Origin: Betaproteobacteria bacterium
Lineage (GTDB): Bacteria; Acidobacteriota; Terriglobia; Acidiferrales; UBA7541
Direction of reading: 5' to 3'
Length of the DNA stretch: 45,718 nucleotides
NCBI GenBank assembly: GCA_903970165.1
Contig: CAJCHZ010000070.1
Location: 1-45,718, forward strand
Under the pieces are notes generated by a model that was not told where the DNA came from, ran no database searches, and saw only the letters and a list, made by a program, of their open reading frames with translations. Shown piece by piece: positions 7,846 to 17,237 of this stretch (within the stretch, counting starts at the first letter, position 1; each line of letters starts with the position of its first letter). The position numbers and the translations under genes are program-made.

Positions 7846-9831
7846 CTATCGGTGTTGAAATTCTGGCGAGGCGAGAATAAATCCGGCGACGAAGCGCATT
7901 CCTTCCACCGGTTGAGTTTTCATGCGGCGCTCCAAGTCCGGTTGTTGCATTTGCTTTCGGATGATGGCTTCATCCGAGCCCGGAAGTTCGCCGCCCATGA
8001 TTGTGTCCTCCAAAAGAGCGATCGAGGCATCGAGGCTGGTATGTTTTGCGGCAAGAACCGCCTTTGTCCTGGGCAGGTCGGAACTTGTCAGAGTACCCAG
8101 CGCCATCAGATTTGCCGGATCGAACTGAATATTGGAGAGTTTGTTCTGCGTCAGCGCGCTGGCAAAATTGATGCGTGCCAGGATAGCGTTGTCACTCTCC
8201 CACGACTCCGCTTTCATGGAGTACCCGGTGGGCACGGCCATCCCGAAAGGCTGCATGCCCATGGCATTCAGGTTTTGTAGAAGAGCATCTGGTGCAACGA
8301 CGTTCGAGGCACTGGCCCGCACCGCAGATACAGCGAATTCCAGCGGTGTTTTCAGTTTGGCGCGATAGACCTTCGGAGACCAGAACTCGGGTGAATGAAA
8401 CATCGTGCGCAGCACTTCACGAATGTCGCCGTCGCTCGACTGAAAAGTTGCCGCCATCCGGCGAACAAGACTCTCGGGCGGATCGTCGGAAACAAAGCGG
8501 GTGGCGAGGCACTTCGAAATAAATTGCGCCGTCGAAGGGTGATGCGCCAACAGGTCGAGAGCGCGCAGACCCTCATCGTTTCCGCCTTCGTAGAATTTTT
8601 CTCCAAGCACGGTCTTCGATCCCGGCTCGTGCCGCTTGGGATCGAACTGAAACTGCGCGGCATCATCCGGTTGCGCAATCGTCCAGCCGGTGAAAATCGT
8701 AGCGAGCGCGGTGACGTCCGTTTGCGTATAACCGCCATCCACACCCAGGGTGTGCAGCTCCATGACCTCCCGGCCATAGTTTTCATTCAGGCCACCACTC
8801 TTACCCGCCGCTGCCGAATGGGGCCCCAGGCTTTGCCAATTATCGAGATACATGAGCATGGCCGGGCTCTGTGCGGTAGCAAGGAGAAGATCGTAAAATT
8901 TGCCGAGCGCGTGTCCGCGAATCACATCGCGCTCGTAGGGCGTGGTGTAGTAAACGTCCTGGTTTTTATACAGATATACATTGAAGTGGTTGAACCAGAA
9001 ATCGGTCATCACTTCGAGCAATTGGCGCTCGGAATAAATCTCGCGCATCAACTTGGCTTGTGGAAGTTCATTGGCGATAACTCCTGAGGGGTTGCTCAGC
9101 GCGCGAAGAGTCTCGCGCTCTTGGGGCGTGGCCTCATCGATCAAGCGGTTGCGCTGGTCCGATCTCAGCCGGTTCAGGAAGTCGATCAACTCCTCGGGCG
9201 AATAAACCTTGAGCGCGGCAATGCGCAGATTCTTCGGCGCGGCAAGCAGGCTGTCACCGATGGTCCGCGCGCGATCTTCCGCCGGAGAAGGCGTAGGAGG
9301 CGAGGCCGTTGTGGCACTGCTCGCAGCTCCTGCAGGCGCGGCTGCAGGAGCTGCAGCCGGAGGCGCAGTCTTCGGCGCATCTTGTTCCTTGATTCTCGCG
9401 ATATTCACCGAATAGACCAAAGCCAGATCCGGGTCCGGCGGCGCTTGCCGCTTTCCGCCAATCACCTGGCGAATCGTAGTATCCGAGGGAAATGATTCGG
9501 CGAGTTGCTTGAGACTCATCCGGGTAGTCGCATACGGCGCGAGCCTGCCGTTCAGCGCTCCATCGTCGATGCTCTCCGGATGCAACTGGTCTTCGATCCA
9601 CGCGTCAACGCCCTTGGAGAGGACCGTATCCAAGTCACCGGGTCGTGGCCCGAACGTCAGCCGATTGAGGGCCTGTATAGCGCGCTGGCGTTCCGTAAGG
9701 CTCAAGGGTTCGTGCGCCGCCGTACTTGCCGACGGAGACGCCGGCTTCTTCTTCGCCGTAGTCTGCGCAACGGTGGGCATTGCAATGCCGAGCGCGAGAA
9801 GAATTGCAGTGACGGCTTTCGAATAGGCCAT
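7846..9831 (-). CDS. DUF1800 family exported protein
   Basis: The start is placed at ATG 9831, because translation from there begins with a clean signal peptide (MAYSKAVTAILLALG...ATVAQ-like end). A longer frame to 9927 adds 32 residues with no signal character. The protein has 661 residues. After a short Lys/Pro/Ala stretch comes the DUF1800 region, with LTERQRAIQALNRLTFGPRPGD, DFWFNHFNVYLYK, NENYGREVMELHTLGVDGGY and TQTDVTALATIFTGW. An Ala/Pro/Thr-rich insert lies at roughly residues 165-195. DUF1800 proteins are secreted, of unknown function, and usually sit directly upstream of a DUF1501 gene. Here the downstream neighbour is on the other strand and no DUF1501 gene is present. Confidence 0.88.
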   Translation of the reverse strand: MAYSKAVTAILLALGIAMPTVAQTTAKKKPASPSASTAAHEPLSLTERQRAIQALNRLTFGPRPGDLDTVLSKGVDAWIEDQLHPESIDDGALNGRLAPYATTRMSLKQLAESFPSDTTIRQVIGGKRQAPPDPDLALVYSVNIARIKEQDAPKTAPPAAAPAAAPAGAASSATTASPPTPSPAEDRARTIGDSLLAAPKNLRIAALKVYSPEELIDFLNRLRSDQRNRLIDEATPQERETLRALSNPSGVIANELPQAKLMREIYSERQLLEVMTDFWFNHFNVYLYKNQDVYYTTPYERDVIRGHALGKFYDLLLATAQSPAMLMYLDNWQSLGPHSAAAGKSGGLNENYGREVMELHTLGVDGGYTQTDVTALATIFTGWTIAQPDDAAQFQFDPKRHEPGSKTVLGEKFYEGGNDEGLRALDLLAHHPSTAQFISKCLATRFVSDDPPESLVRRMAATFQSSDGDIREVLRTMFHSPEFWSPKVYRAKLKTPLEFAVSAVRASASNVVAPDALLQNLNAMGMQPFGMAVPTGYSMKAESWESDNAILARINFASALTQNKLSNIQFDPANLMALGTLTSSDLPRTKAVLAAKHTSLDASIALLEDTIMGGELPGSDEAIIRKQMQQPDLERRMKTQPVEGMRFVAGFILASPEFQHR

Positions 9832-9962
9832 GGAATGTGATCCAGGTTCGGAGCAAAAGGCGTCCTGGAAAGTACAATTATAAGCCCAATTTGCAATCCC
9901 AGTTTCGAGGAACGGGAGTAGCCCCATGGGTCAGGCTACGCTACCGGTGATGGAACGTCTTT

Positions 9963-10766
9963 TTATTTCGCCAACAGGCTCTTCCACCGCACCCAGGCTT
10001 CGTCACGAGCCTTTTTATCCGCATCGGATGCATCCGGCGCTTCGCCGCCACGCATAAAACCGTGATGGGCGCCATCGTATGTCACGGGATCAAACGTTTT
10101 CCCGGCTGCCCTCATATTGGCAATCGCATCCGGAATCATCGCGCCGATTCGTGAATCCTCGCCTGCGAAAAATCCATAGACGGGAGCTTTAATGCGAGTC
10201 ATAGCTTCCTTATCTGGCGGCGGCCCGTAAAACACGAACGCCGCCGATAGATCGCCGCGATTGGTCGCAAAGCGGAACGTCTGCCCGCCGCCCCAGCAAT
10301 ATCCTCCTACAAAAAGCTTGCCGTTCGACGCGGGGATTTTATTGCCGTAATCGGCGACCGCGTTCAGGTCCGCCGTCACCTGATCCGGAGGAAGTTTGCT
10401 GACCGCTTCCATTATTTTGTCACTGGCAAAAGACGAGGTGCGCCCGCCATCCGGACCCATTCCGGAAAGAAGGTCCGGCGCGACAGCGATATATCCGGCT
10501 TCCGCTACTTCGTCAGCCAGCTCTTCGACCCAATCGGACATGCCAAAAATCTCATGGATGATCAGCACGACCGGCCGCTTGTCCTTCGCCGCCGGATAAA
10601 CAACGAACGTCTCGACAGTGCGCCCGTCGTGCTTTACCATCACCCACTCGCTATGCCGCGGAGACTTGGCCAGCTTCGCTTTGGCCCAGTCCTGAGCGGA
10701 CGCTGTTTGCGCCAATCCAATTTGCGCCATTCCAAGGATGATCAGACTCAACAAAATACGCTTCAT
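9963..10766 (-). CDS. Dienelactone hydrolase family protein, exported
   Basis: A 267-residue alpha/beta hydrolase with an N-terminal signal peptide (residues 1-25). The dienelactone-hydrolase signature is intact: nucleophile Cys157 in GGYCWGGG, probable acid Asp204 in AGEDSRI and His235 in GAHHGF. The HEIFGMSDW segment after strand 3 is also characteristic. Family members hydrolyse dienelactones or other small esters; the exported location argues against the classical chloro-aromatic pathway. The start is supported by AGGGGG a few bases upstream. It lies 131 bases upstream of the DUF1800 gene on the same strand, so cotranscription is possible. Confidence 0.9.
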   Translation of the reverse strand: MKRILLSLIILGMAQIGLAQTASAQDWAKAKLAKSPRHSEWVMVKHDGRTVETFVVYPAAKDKRPVVLIIHEIFGMSDWVEELADEVAEAGYIAVAPDLLSGMGPDGGRTSSFASDKIMEAVSKLPPDQVTADLNAVADYGNKIPASNGKLFVGGYCWGGGQTFRFATNRGDLSAAFVFYGPPPDKEAMTRIKAPVYGFFAGEDSRIGAMIPDAIANMRAAGKTFDPVTYDGAHHGFMRGGEAPDASDADKKARDEAWVRWKSLLAK

Positions 10767-10928
10767 GATTCCCCCTGCGTCCCGAATCTCACTTGCGATT
10801 GATTTCTCAATTCGTCCGCCGCGCCGCCCGCCGCATCATACATGCTCGCTCTCCTCCCCAGCAATCCCCAGATTTTTGTTGCGCGCGCTCTCGGTTTCCA
10901 AGAGACTGTGCCCCTAATTCCTGGACTC

Positions 10929-10933
10929 GGAGG
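10929..10933 (+). promoter_or_regulatory. Ribosome binding site fixing the serine hydrolase start
   Basis: GGAGG followed by four bases and ATG at 10938. It chooses this ATG over an in-frame upstream ATG at 10842 that would add 32 residues ahead of the signal peptide. Confidence 0.75.
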
Positions 10934-10937
10934 CAAT

Positions 10938-12935
10938 ATGACCCGGTTTCGCACGCTCGCGTTTTTGCTCGCGCCATGCATACTTCTCCCGGCTCTGGCT
11001 TCTCTGCCGCAAGTCCCGCCGAGCGAAAAGCCAACCACGCCTCCGGCGACGACAGACGCGAAAACGGTTCCGACCACTCCGCCGCCAACCGCTCACCCGC
11101 TCGAGAAGCCCGATCTGGAAGCCTTCTTCGACGGCATCGTTCCGCTGCAACTGGAACGCAGCGACGTCGCCGGCGCCACTGTGCTGGTTATGAAAGACGG
11201 ACAGGTATTGCTGAAAAAAGGTTACGGTTATTCCGACCTCAAGAAAAAACAGCCTGTCGATCCTGATACGACAATGTTTCGTCTGGCCTCCATCTCAAAA
11301 CTTTTCACTTGGGTCTCCGTCATGCAGCTCGCCGAGCAAGGCAAGCTCGACATAGACGCCGACGTGAACACTTATCTCGATTTCCAGATTGCCCCGGCTT
11401 TTGGCAAGCCCATCACTCTGCGCAATCTGATGACGCACACCGGCGGGTTCGAAGAAGTCCTGCATGACATCATCATGACGGACCCCAAAATCGCCCCAAC
11501 TCTTCGCGACTTCCTGATTCGAAATCAGCCGGTCCGCATGTATCCGCCCGGGGAGATTCCGGCTTACTCCAATTACGGTGTGGGCCTCGCGGGCTATATC
11601 GTTCAACGCGTCAGCGCCGAGCCTTTCGAGCAGTACGTCTCCGAACACATTTTCATACCCTTGAACATGAAGCATTCGAGTTTCAATCAGCCGATGACCG
11701 CGGAGCTTGCTCCCTCCGTTTCGGATGGCTACCACGCGGACACGGAAAAACCGGCGATTGGTTTTGAGATTTTCAACCCAGCCCCCGCTGGAGGCGTTTC
11801 CTCCTCGGCAGGCGACATGGGCCGCTTCGCGATGGCGCTTCTGAATGGCGGCGAACTCGACGGTCACCGCATTCTCAAGCCCGAAACGCGCGATCTCATG
11901 TGGACGCCGCAATTCCAGGCTTCGAAAGATTTGCCGCCGTTGTGCATGGGTTTTTATCAGACCTGGCGCAACAATTTGCATTACATCGGTCACAACGGTG
12001 ATTTGATCGCTTTCCACAGCATGTTTGAAATGGAGCCAAAGGAAAAACTCGTTTTCTTTGTTTCCTACAACTCCGCGGGCTCGGGCAGCCAGACACGCCC
12101 GGAAATTCTGGATGATTTCACGGATCGCTACTTCCCCGCATACACGCGGCCGGCGTTTCAGACTTTTCCCATCCAGGAGTTGAAACAAATCGAAGGCCAC
12201 TACATGGTCACGCGGCGTGCCGACAGCACAAAAACCGCCATTGGCAATCCCTCCGGGCAATCGGTCGCCAAGGTGGATAAAGAGGGAGTGCTTACGATAG
12301 ATCCGGCCAAAGACCTGCGCGGACACAGCCGCAAATGGAGGCCCATCGGAAAAGATATTTGGCAACAGGAAGATGAGCAGACGCGTGTGTTCGCGATTCG
12401 AGATGCGTCGGGGAAAATCATTCGCCTGGCGATTGACTTTGCAGGAATTCAGCTCCAGCGCGTGCCCTGGTATGAGAACAAAACGTTTGTGGGATTTTCC
12501 GCGGCGTTCAGCGTGGTGGTTCTGCTGTTTGTCGTTATTGCCAGCTTGGTACGCCTGGGCAGGCGGCTCTTCTTTGGTTCGCGCCCAGCGCTGAAACCTC
12601 AACCCGGCACGCTTTGGCTCACGATCGGCCCGCGGCTGGCGGCGTTTGCGTGGTTCATTGTGGGTATCTGGCTCGTGGCGCTGATGGTAGCCCTGGCCAA
12701 CCAGGAAATCCCACCGTTCCGCACCCTAGAACGCTATTTCTCGTTGATTAGCTGGTTTACGGGAATCGCGATTTTCTTCAGCATTTTCGCGCTCGGCTCC
12801 GGTGTGCTGATCTGGCGACGCGCCGATTTGCGATTCATTTCACAACTGAAGTTTTCGCTCGTGGCACTGGCTTGCGTTTTTCTGTCGTGGTATTCCATCC
12901 ACTGGAACTTGCTGGGCCCCATCCACCGGTTCTAG
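10938..12935 (+). CDS. Beta-lactamase-class-C-type serine hydrolase with C-terminal membrane domain
   Basis: From ATG 10938 the protein has 665 residues. A signal peptide (residues 1-~22) and a Pro/Thr-rich linker lead into a class C beta-lactamase/DD-peptidase-like domain. Its SxxK motif is Ser118-Ile-Ser-Lys121 and its YxN motif is Tyr210-Ser-Asn212; the third motif is probably the HNGD segment. After a ~120-residue beta-rich region come four hydrophobic segments in the last ~170 residues, which should anchor the enzyme in the inner membrane with the catalytic domain outside. Related proteins act as esterases, D-aminopeptidases or transpeptidase-like enzymes, so the substrate is not assignable and antibiotic resistance should not be assumed. 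It ends convergently with the Gfo/Idh/MocA gene. Confidence 0.88.
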   Translation: MTRFRTLAFLLAPCILLPALASLPQVPPSEKPTTPPATTDAKTVPTTPPPTAHPLEKPDLEAFFDGIVPLQLERSDVAGATVLVMKDGQVLLKKGYGYSDLKKKQPVDPDTTMFRLASISKLFTWVSVMQLAEQGKLDIDADVNTYLDFQIAPAFGKPITLRNLMTHTGGFEEVLHDIIMTDPKIAPTLRDFLIRNQPVRMYPPGEIPAYSNYGVGLAGYIVQRVSAEPFEQYVSEHIFIPLNMKHSSFNQPMTAELAPSVSDGYHADTEKPAIGFEIFNPAPAGGVSSSAGDMGRFAMALLNGGELDGHRILKPETRDLMWTPQFQASKDLPPLCMGFYQTWRNNLHYIGHNGDLIAFHSMFEMEPKEKLVFFVSYNSAGSGSQTRPEILDDFTDRYFPAYTRPAFQTFPIQELKQIEGHYMVTRRADSTKTAIGNPSGQSVAKVDKEGVLTIDPAKDLRGHSRKWRPIGKDIWQQEDEQTRVFAIRDASGKIIRLAIDFAGIQLQRVPWYENKTFVGFSAAFSVVVLLFVVIASLVRLGRRLFFGSRPALKPQPGTLWLTIGPRLAAFAWFIVGIWLVALMVALANQEIPPFRTLERYFSLISWFTGIAIFFSIFALGSGVLIWRRADLRFISQLKFSLVALACVFLSWYSIHWNLLGPIHRF

Positions 12936-12949
12936 GCGAACGCGCCTGG

Positions 12950-12983
12950 CTTGCAGGGGCGCAGCATGCTGCGCCCCTACAAG
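12950..12983. repeat. Near-perfect palindromic intergenic repeat
   Basis: The arms CTTG-c-AGGGGCGCAGCA and TGCTGCGCCCCT-a-CAAG pair fully except for one C/A mismatch, with no unpaired loop at the centre. It lies between two convergent genes (stops at 12935 and 13047). GC-rich palindromes of this kind are a common dispersed family in acidobacterial and other soil genomes, from general knowledge. It may fold in either transcript and stop or protect both mRNAs. Confidence 0.75.
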
Positions 12984-13046
12984 GCAACCATCTGTGTTTT
13001 GCGTCTTGCTTTTGTGAGGCCGGTGGAAATTTATTTCTGAATCCTG

Positions 13047-14603
13047 CTAAATTTCCCAGCCTTTGCGGCGTTCCGGTTTGACTAATTTTTGTGCCGCCTC
13101 GGAATTCGTGATCTTCAGCTGGGTGCGGTCCCAATGCAAGCGCTCTCCGGTGCGCGACGCCACATTTCCTAACAGCAAGCTCTCCGTCACCAACCCGGCA
13201 AATTCAAAATTCCCTCCGGGCTTCGTTTTGTCTCCCTTTGCGGCGTTTAGCCATTCGCGTTCATTGCCCGGCGAACGCGGCAACGTCTTCGGCGGCTGTT
13301 TGTAAGCGTCCATCTTCGCCTGCGGAATTATTTTGGGGTTTGCACCGTTGAAGCCACAGAGAATTTTGCCGTGGTCTCCGGAAAAGAGCAGGCCTTCGCC
13401 TTCTTCGTCGAGATCGGTCAGCGACCGCGTTTCCTCCAGTTCTTCCGGGCGTCCCGGCTTTAAGCCGCCGTCATACCATGTGAATTTCAGCGGCGGCATG
13501 CTGCCGCGCGAGGGGAAACTGTAGCGGCAGATGGAAGCCAGGGGATATGTCTCGTCATAACGATCGCTGGAGCTTGCTTCGACGTTGTCCGGCGATTCCA
13601 GTTTCAGAACGCGGAAGATGGTGTCGAAACTGTAGGAACCCATATCACCCAAAGCGCCGCAGCCGAAGTCTCCCCAGCCGCGCCACACAAACGGCAAGTA
13701 AGCCTGGTTAAAAGCGCGTTCCGGCGCGGGCCCGAGCCACAAATCCCAATCCAGCCCGGCGGGCACGGGCTGCGTTTCTTTGGGCCGCTCGATTCCCTGC
13801 GGCCAAAACGGGCGGTTCGACCAGTTGTGAACTTCGCGCACCGGCCCGATGGCGCCATCCCAAATCCATTCGCAGAGCTGGCGCGTTGCTTCGGACGCCT
13901 GATTGCCCACGGCGATTTGCGTCGCCACGCCAGTCTCGCGCGCGACTTCCGCCATGCGCCGCGCTTCATAAATCGTGTGCGTCAGCGGCTTCTGGCAGAA
14001 AACATGTTTGCCTTTTTTCATCGCCGCAATGGAGACCGCCGCGTGCAAATTGTCGGTCGTGCAGACAACGACCGCATCCACATCTTTCTGCTTTTCGAGC
14101 AGTTCACGGAAATCCACGTAGGCCGCACACCCCTTATAATTTCCGGAGCGCGTCTGCGTCGCATAAAGTGCATCCACAATTTTCTGGCAAGGCTCGCGCC
14201 CCGCGACGCCGCCCGTCACGTGCAGCGTGTGCGACAACTGAATTGGCTGGTTGGGGCTTAGCCACTCCCACCCGCTGTCGACGCCCAGCAATTTCCGTAC
14301 TGACTTTGTGAACTCGTGGTCGTCCCACTGCGGATAGTTGTCGCTGCTCTTATTCACATCGCAGACCGCGACGCCTTGCACGTCCGGTTCCTTCAAAAAG
14401 TGCAGCATAACGCGCAATCCCTGCGCCCCTACGCCGATAAACGCAATGTTGACCTTGTCGCTCGGCGGCACATATCCCGCCCCGCCCAAAACGTGCCTCG
14501 GCACAATCGTAAGTCCGGTGACGGCAGCGGCCGTTTTGCCTAGGAATTGTCGGCGGGATAGGCCATCCTTGATTTGGCAATTGAATCGTTTGAACTCTTC
14601 CAT
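13047..14603 (-). CDS. Tat-exported Gfo/Idh/MocA-family oxidoreductase
   Basis: A 518-residue protein that begins with a twin-arginine signal (SRRQFLGKTAAAVTG, residues ~16-30), so it is exported folded with its cofactor. The Rossmann motif is AFIGVGAQGLRV; the family Lys appears in CQKPLTH, in place of the usual EKP. The C-terminal half contains WSNRPFWPQG, WLGPAPER and GDMGSYSFDTIF, which are typical of secreted Gfo/Idh/MocA proteins of Acidobacteria, Planctomycetes and Bacteroidetes. The family oxidises sugars or acts in NAD-dependent glycosidase chemistry. The start has GAGG seven bases upstream. The sugar substrate is unknown. Confidence 0.9.
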   Translation of the reverse strand: MEEFKRFNCQIKDGLSRRQFLGKTAAAVTGLTIVPRHVLGGAGYVPPSDKVNIAFIGVGAQGLRVMLHFLKEPDVQGVAVCDVNKSSDNYPQWDDHEFTKSVRKLLGVDSGWEWLSPNQPIQLSHTLHVTGGVAGREPCQKIVDALYATQTRSGNYKGCAAYVDFRELLEKQKDVDAVVVCTTDNLHAAVSIAAMKKGKHVFCQKPLTHTIYEARRMAEVARETGVATQIAVGNQASEATRQLCEWIWDGAIGPVREVHNWSNRPFWPQGIERPKETQPVPAGLDWDLWLGPAPERAFNQAYLPFVWRGWGDFGCGALGDMGSYSFDTIFRVLKLESPDNVEASSSDRYDETYPLASICRYSFPSRGSMPPLKFTWYDGGLKPGRPEELEETRSLTDLDEEGEGLLFSGDHGKILCGFNGANPKIIPQAKMDAYKQPPKTLPRSPGNEREWLNAAKGDKTKPGGNFEFAGLVTESLLLGNVASRTGERLHWDRTQLKITNSEAAQKLVKPERRKGWEI

Positions 14604-14802
14604 ATCGCACCTCGCCGCGGCAATTCTACATACGCCAAGGCAGCAGGTCGATAGTTTCTATGCAACGTGTAAACGAGGATCGGTATGACACGTCGTGCGC
14701 CTTTGACGCCCCGGTTTGCTTTTGGGTGGCCGCGCACGCGGGGCGGCCAGATCATCTTGCCTGTGCTCGACATTCCCAGAAGCAAATGATAGCCTCCGCG
14801 CC

Positions 14803-15216
14803 ATGAGCGAAAAGCCACCAGAAGTCAGCAGGGCGGTGATTCTTCTTTGGATCAGTTTGGCGATGATGCCTCTGAGAATGGCAGCGGATTGGAACACCAC
14901 CAAAGCCGTTCTTGACAGTGCTTTAGGCCTGACCGTTCTGGCCATTACGATTTTCCTTCTTTCGTTTTTGATCTGGAAGATTAGCCAGGGCAAGAACTCG
15001 GCGCGACTCGTTTTTTTGGTGCTTTACCTGCTCGGCCTTCCCTTTAGTCTATATGCCCTACCTACAGATTTTGGCCGCTCGGCGATTGTGGGGGTCTGCT
15101 CGATTGCGCAGATCGTGTTGCAAGGAGCCGGCCTGTGGCTGACATCGAGGCCGCCGGGAAAAGATTGGTTCACCGACCCACGGCCCGAAGCATCGCTTCC
15201 GTCCATCCGCGCCTAA
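14803..15216 (+). CDS. Small four-helix membrane protein, function unknown
   Basis: A 137-residue protein from ATG 14803. A longer frame to 14716 adds 29 non-conserved-looking residues and crosses the promoter region of the divergent oxidoreductase. Four hydrophobic segments are visible at about residues 12-30, 40-60, 70-88 and 95-115, with a short polar C-terminus. The pattern resembles small DUF-type inner-membrane proteins but I recognise no specific family. It is divergent from the Gfo/Idh/MocA gene and stands alone. Confidence 0.65.
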   Translation: MSEKPPEVSRAVILLWISLAMMPLRMAADWNTTKAVLDSALGLTVLAITIFLLSFLIWKISQGKNSARLVFLVLYLLGLPFSLYALPTDFGRSAIVGVCSIAQIVLQGAGLWLTSRPPGKDWFTDPRPEASLPSIRA

Positions 15217-15389
15217 ACGGTCAGGTGCATCGCGTTACATGCGACCCCAGCGCTAAAGGTTAGCAGGCCGAGTCCTAGGACTTATAGCCACTTTCTCCCA
15301 CTCTCGGCGCGTCCGGCCGTTTGATTGCTTCTGCGTACCTCGCCGCGTATCATTAGCCGTTCATGCTCTCGGCGGCGTCTAACCTGTCC

Positions 15390-17237
15390 ATGGCTCGACT
15401 CACCTCCCGGTATTTTATACTTGCAATCTCGCTAGCCTTGGGGGCGATTCCTTCGTTTTTCCCCCTTCGCGCCCAAGCGCCTACGACCACAGAGATCATC
15501 CCCGTCAGCGAAATACAAGCCGGGATGAAAGGCTACGCTTACACCATTTTTGCCGGCGACCAGGTCGAAAGGTTCGAATTGGAAGTCATTGGTGTGATGC
15601 CCAATTTCTTGGGGCCGCAACAATCCATTATTCTTGTGCAGCTTACGGGGCCTAAGGTCGAGCACACCGGCGTCGTTGCCGGCATGAGCGGCAGCCCTGT
15701 TTATATTGATGGCAGGCTGGCTGGGGCCCTTTCGCTCAAGCTCGGTGTTTTCACCAAAGAACCTATCGGCGGAGTCACTCCGATCGAGGACGTCATGCGG
15801 CCCCAGCCGCAAACGCAGGCTTCCGCCGAAGTCTATACGCCACAACCGGCTCGGCCAACCCAGCGGACGCAATCGCCGGAAGTTCCTGAATCGCCCAGAC
15901 AGCAGTTTTCGTTGCCGCAAGACGCGGCTTCGCGCACCTCGCTTCCCACGGGTTCGGCGTTGGAGCCGATTGAAACGCCCCTCGTTTTTTCCGGCTACCA
16001 GCCAGAAGCGTTGCGGCAGTTCGCTTCGCAGCTCCAAAGCTTCGGATTCGTAGCCGCACAAGGCGGGACGGCGCCTGCGCGTCCAGATGACGGACACCTC
16101 GTTGCGGGTGACATGGCCGGCATGGTGCTTGTCCAAGGCGATTCTTCGATCGCCTCGGCATGCACAGTTACCGCGGTTCGCGCCAACCAGGTTTTCCTCT
16201 GCGGGCATCCCTTTTTGAGCCTCGGCGACGTGCAATTCCCCATGGCGCGTACGGAAGTCGTGACCACGCTTTCCTCAGCGCTCGCTTCCACCAAAATTGT
16301 TAACGTGGGCGCCCCCATCGGCACCATCACGGGAGACCATCTCACCGCAGTCACCGGCAAACTTGGCGTCCCACCCCCGATGATTCCAATCGACCTCGCG
16401 CTGGCCGTCGGCGGCATCGAGAAAAAGCTGCACTTTGAGATGGTCAATCAGCCGAAGCTTACGCCGCTGCTCATCGGGCTCACCGTTTTCAACGGGTTGA
16501 CGCAAAATTCGCTCTACGGCGAGGGCACCACGCTTCATTTCACCGGTGAAATCGACGTACACGGCCATGCGCCCGTCCGCTTGGAAAACACCTTTGCTCC
16601 AGGCGACGCTTTTTCTCCGGACGGCCTGCCCATCGCCCTCAGCATTCAGAACGCATTCAACCGGCTTTTTACCAATACGCAGGAAGCTCCGGTCTTTGAT
16701 GGCATCCACATTCGCGTGGAAAGCGTGCCGGGGCACAACTCGTTCAACATCGAAAGCGCCTGGTTGGAAAAAGGCGAAGCCGCACCCGGCGAGACTCTGC
16801 GTGTGCGCGTTTTGTTGCGTCCCTATCGCGGCGCTGCACGCATTGAAGAAACCACCGTGCGCGTGCCCGATCAGGCTACGCGCGGAACCATGTTGCGCGT
16901 CCTTGTCACCGATGGCGATATGCTCAACCGGGCTTCGCGAGGATTCGCCTTTGGAGGGGCCGCCGGCGGCTGGGCTAGCCTCGATCAGCTTATCGCTTTG
17001 TTGAATCGCGAACGGCGCAACGACCGCCTCTATGTTGGGCTTTTTGTTCCGTCGCCAACACTTCTCTGGGATGACAAAGATCTGCCCAATATTCCGCAAT
17101 CGCAGATCAACATGATTGACGGCCGGCCAACTCCCGGCACGGTTCAAATTTTGCGTGAATCACTTGCCAGCGAATCATCCATTCCGCTGGGCGGCCCCGT
17201 TACTGGGGTTATTTCGCTGAATCTTCAAATCCGGTGA
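15390..17237 (+). CDS. SpoIVB-like S55 peptidase, exported
   Basis: The start is placed at ATG 15390, which begins a signal peptide (MARLTSRYFILAISLALG); an upstream in-frame ATG at 15363 would add nine residues. The protein has 615 residues. The N-terminal domain carries GVVAGMSGSPVY, the S55 nucleophile motif, with its Ser at residue 100 from this start. A Pro/Gln-rich linker follows, then a second segment with FLCGHPFLSLGD, which matches the catalytic-His region of SpoIVB. In SpoIVB of Bacillus the His motif precedes the Ser motif; here the order is reversed. The Asp of the SpoIVB triad (in TDP) appears as Gly. The C-terminal ~250 residues are beta-rich. Translation is coupled to the next gene by a four-base overlap. 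Confidence 0.82.
   Translation: MARLTSRYFILAISLALGAIPSFFPLRAQAPTTTEIIPVSEIQAGMKGYAYTIFAGDQVERFELEVIGVMPNFLGPQQSIILVQLTGPKVEHTGVVAGMSGSPVYIDGRLAGALSLKLGVFTKEPIGGVTPIEDVMRPQPQTQASAEVYTPQPARPTQRTQSPEVPESPRQQFSLPQDAASRTSLPTGSALEPIETPLVFSGYQPEALRQFASQLQSFGFVAAQGGTAPARPDDGHLVAGDMAGMVLVQGDSSIASACTVTAVRANQVFLCGHPFLSLGDVQFPMARTEVVTTLSSALASTKIVNVGAPIGTITGDHLTAVTGKLGVPPPMIPIDLALAVGGIEKKLHFEMVNQPKLTPLLIGLTVFNGLTQNSLYGEGTTLHFTGEIDVHGHAPVRLENTFAPGDAFSPDGLPIALSIQNAFNRLFTNTQEAPVFDGIHIRVESVPGHNSFNIESAWLEKGEAAPGETLRVRVLLRPYRGAARIEETTVRVPDQATRGTMLRVLVTDGDMLNRASRGFAFGGAAGGWASLDQLIALLNRERRNDRLYVGLFVPSPTLLWDDKDLPNIPQSQINMIDGRPTPGTVQILRESLASESSIPLGGPVTGVISLNLQIR

Noticed and set aside
11295..12602. A 435-codon open frame on the minus strand
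   Set aside because: It is the mirror of the serine hydrolase gene, whose catalytic motifs and ribosome binding site are clear. High GC content explains the long antisense frame.
10938..12935. A true antibiotic-resistance beta-lactamase
   Set aside because: The SxxK and YxN motifs are shared by many esterases and peptidases. The length, linker and C-terminal helices differ from AmpC enzymes.
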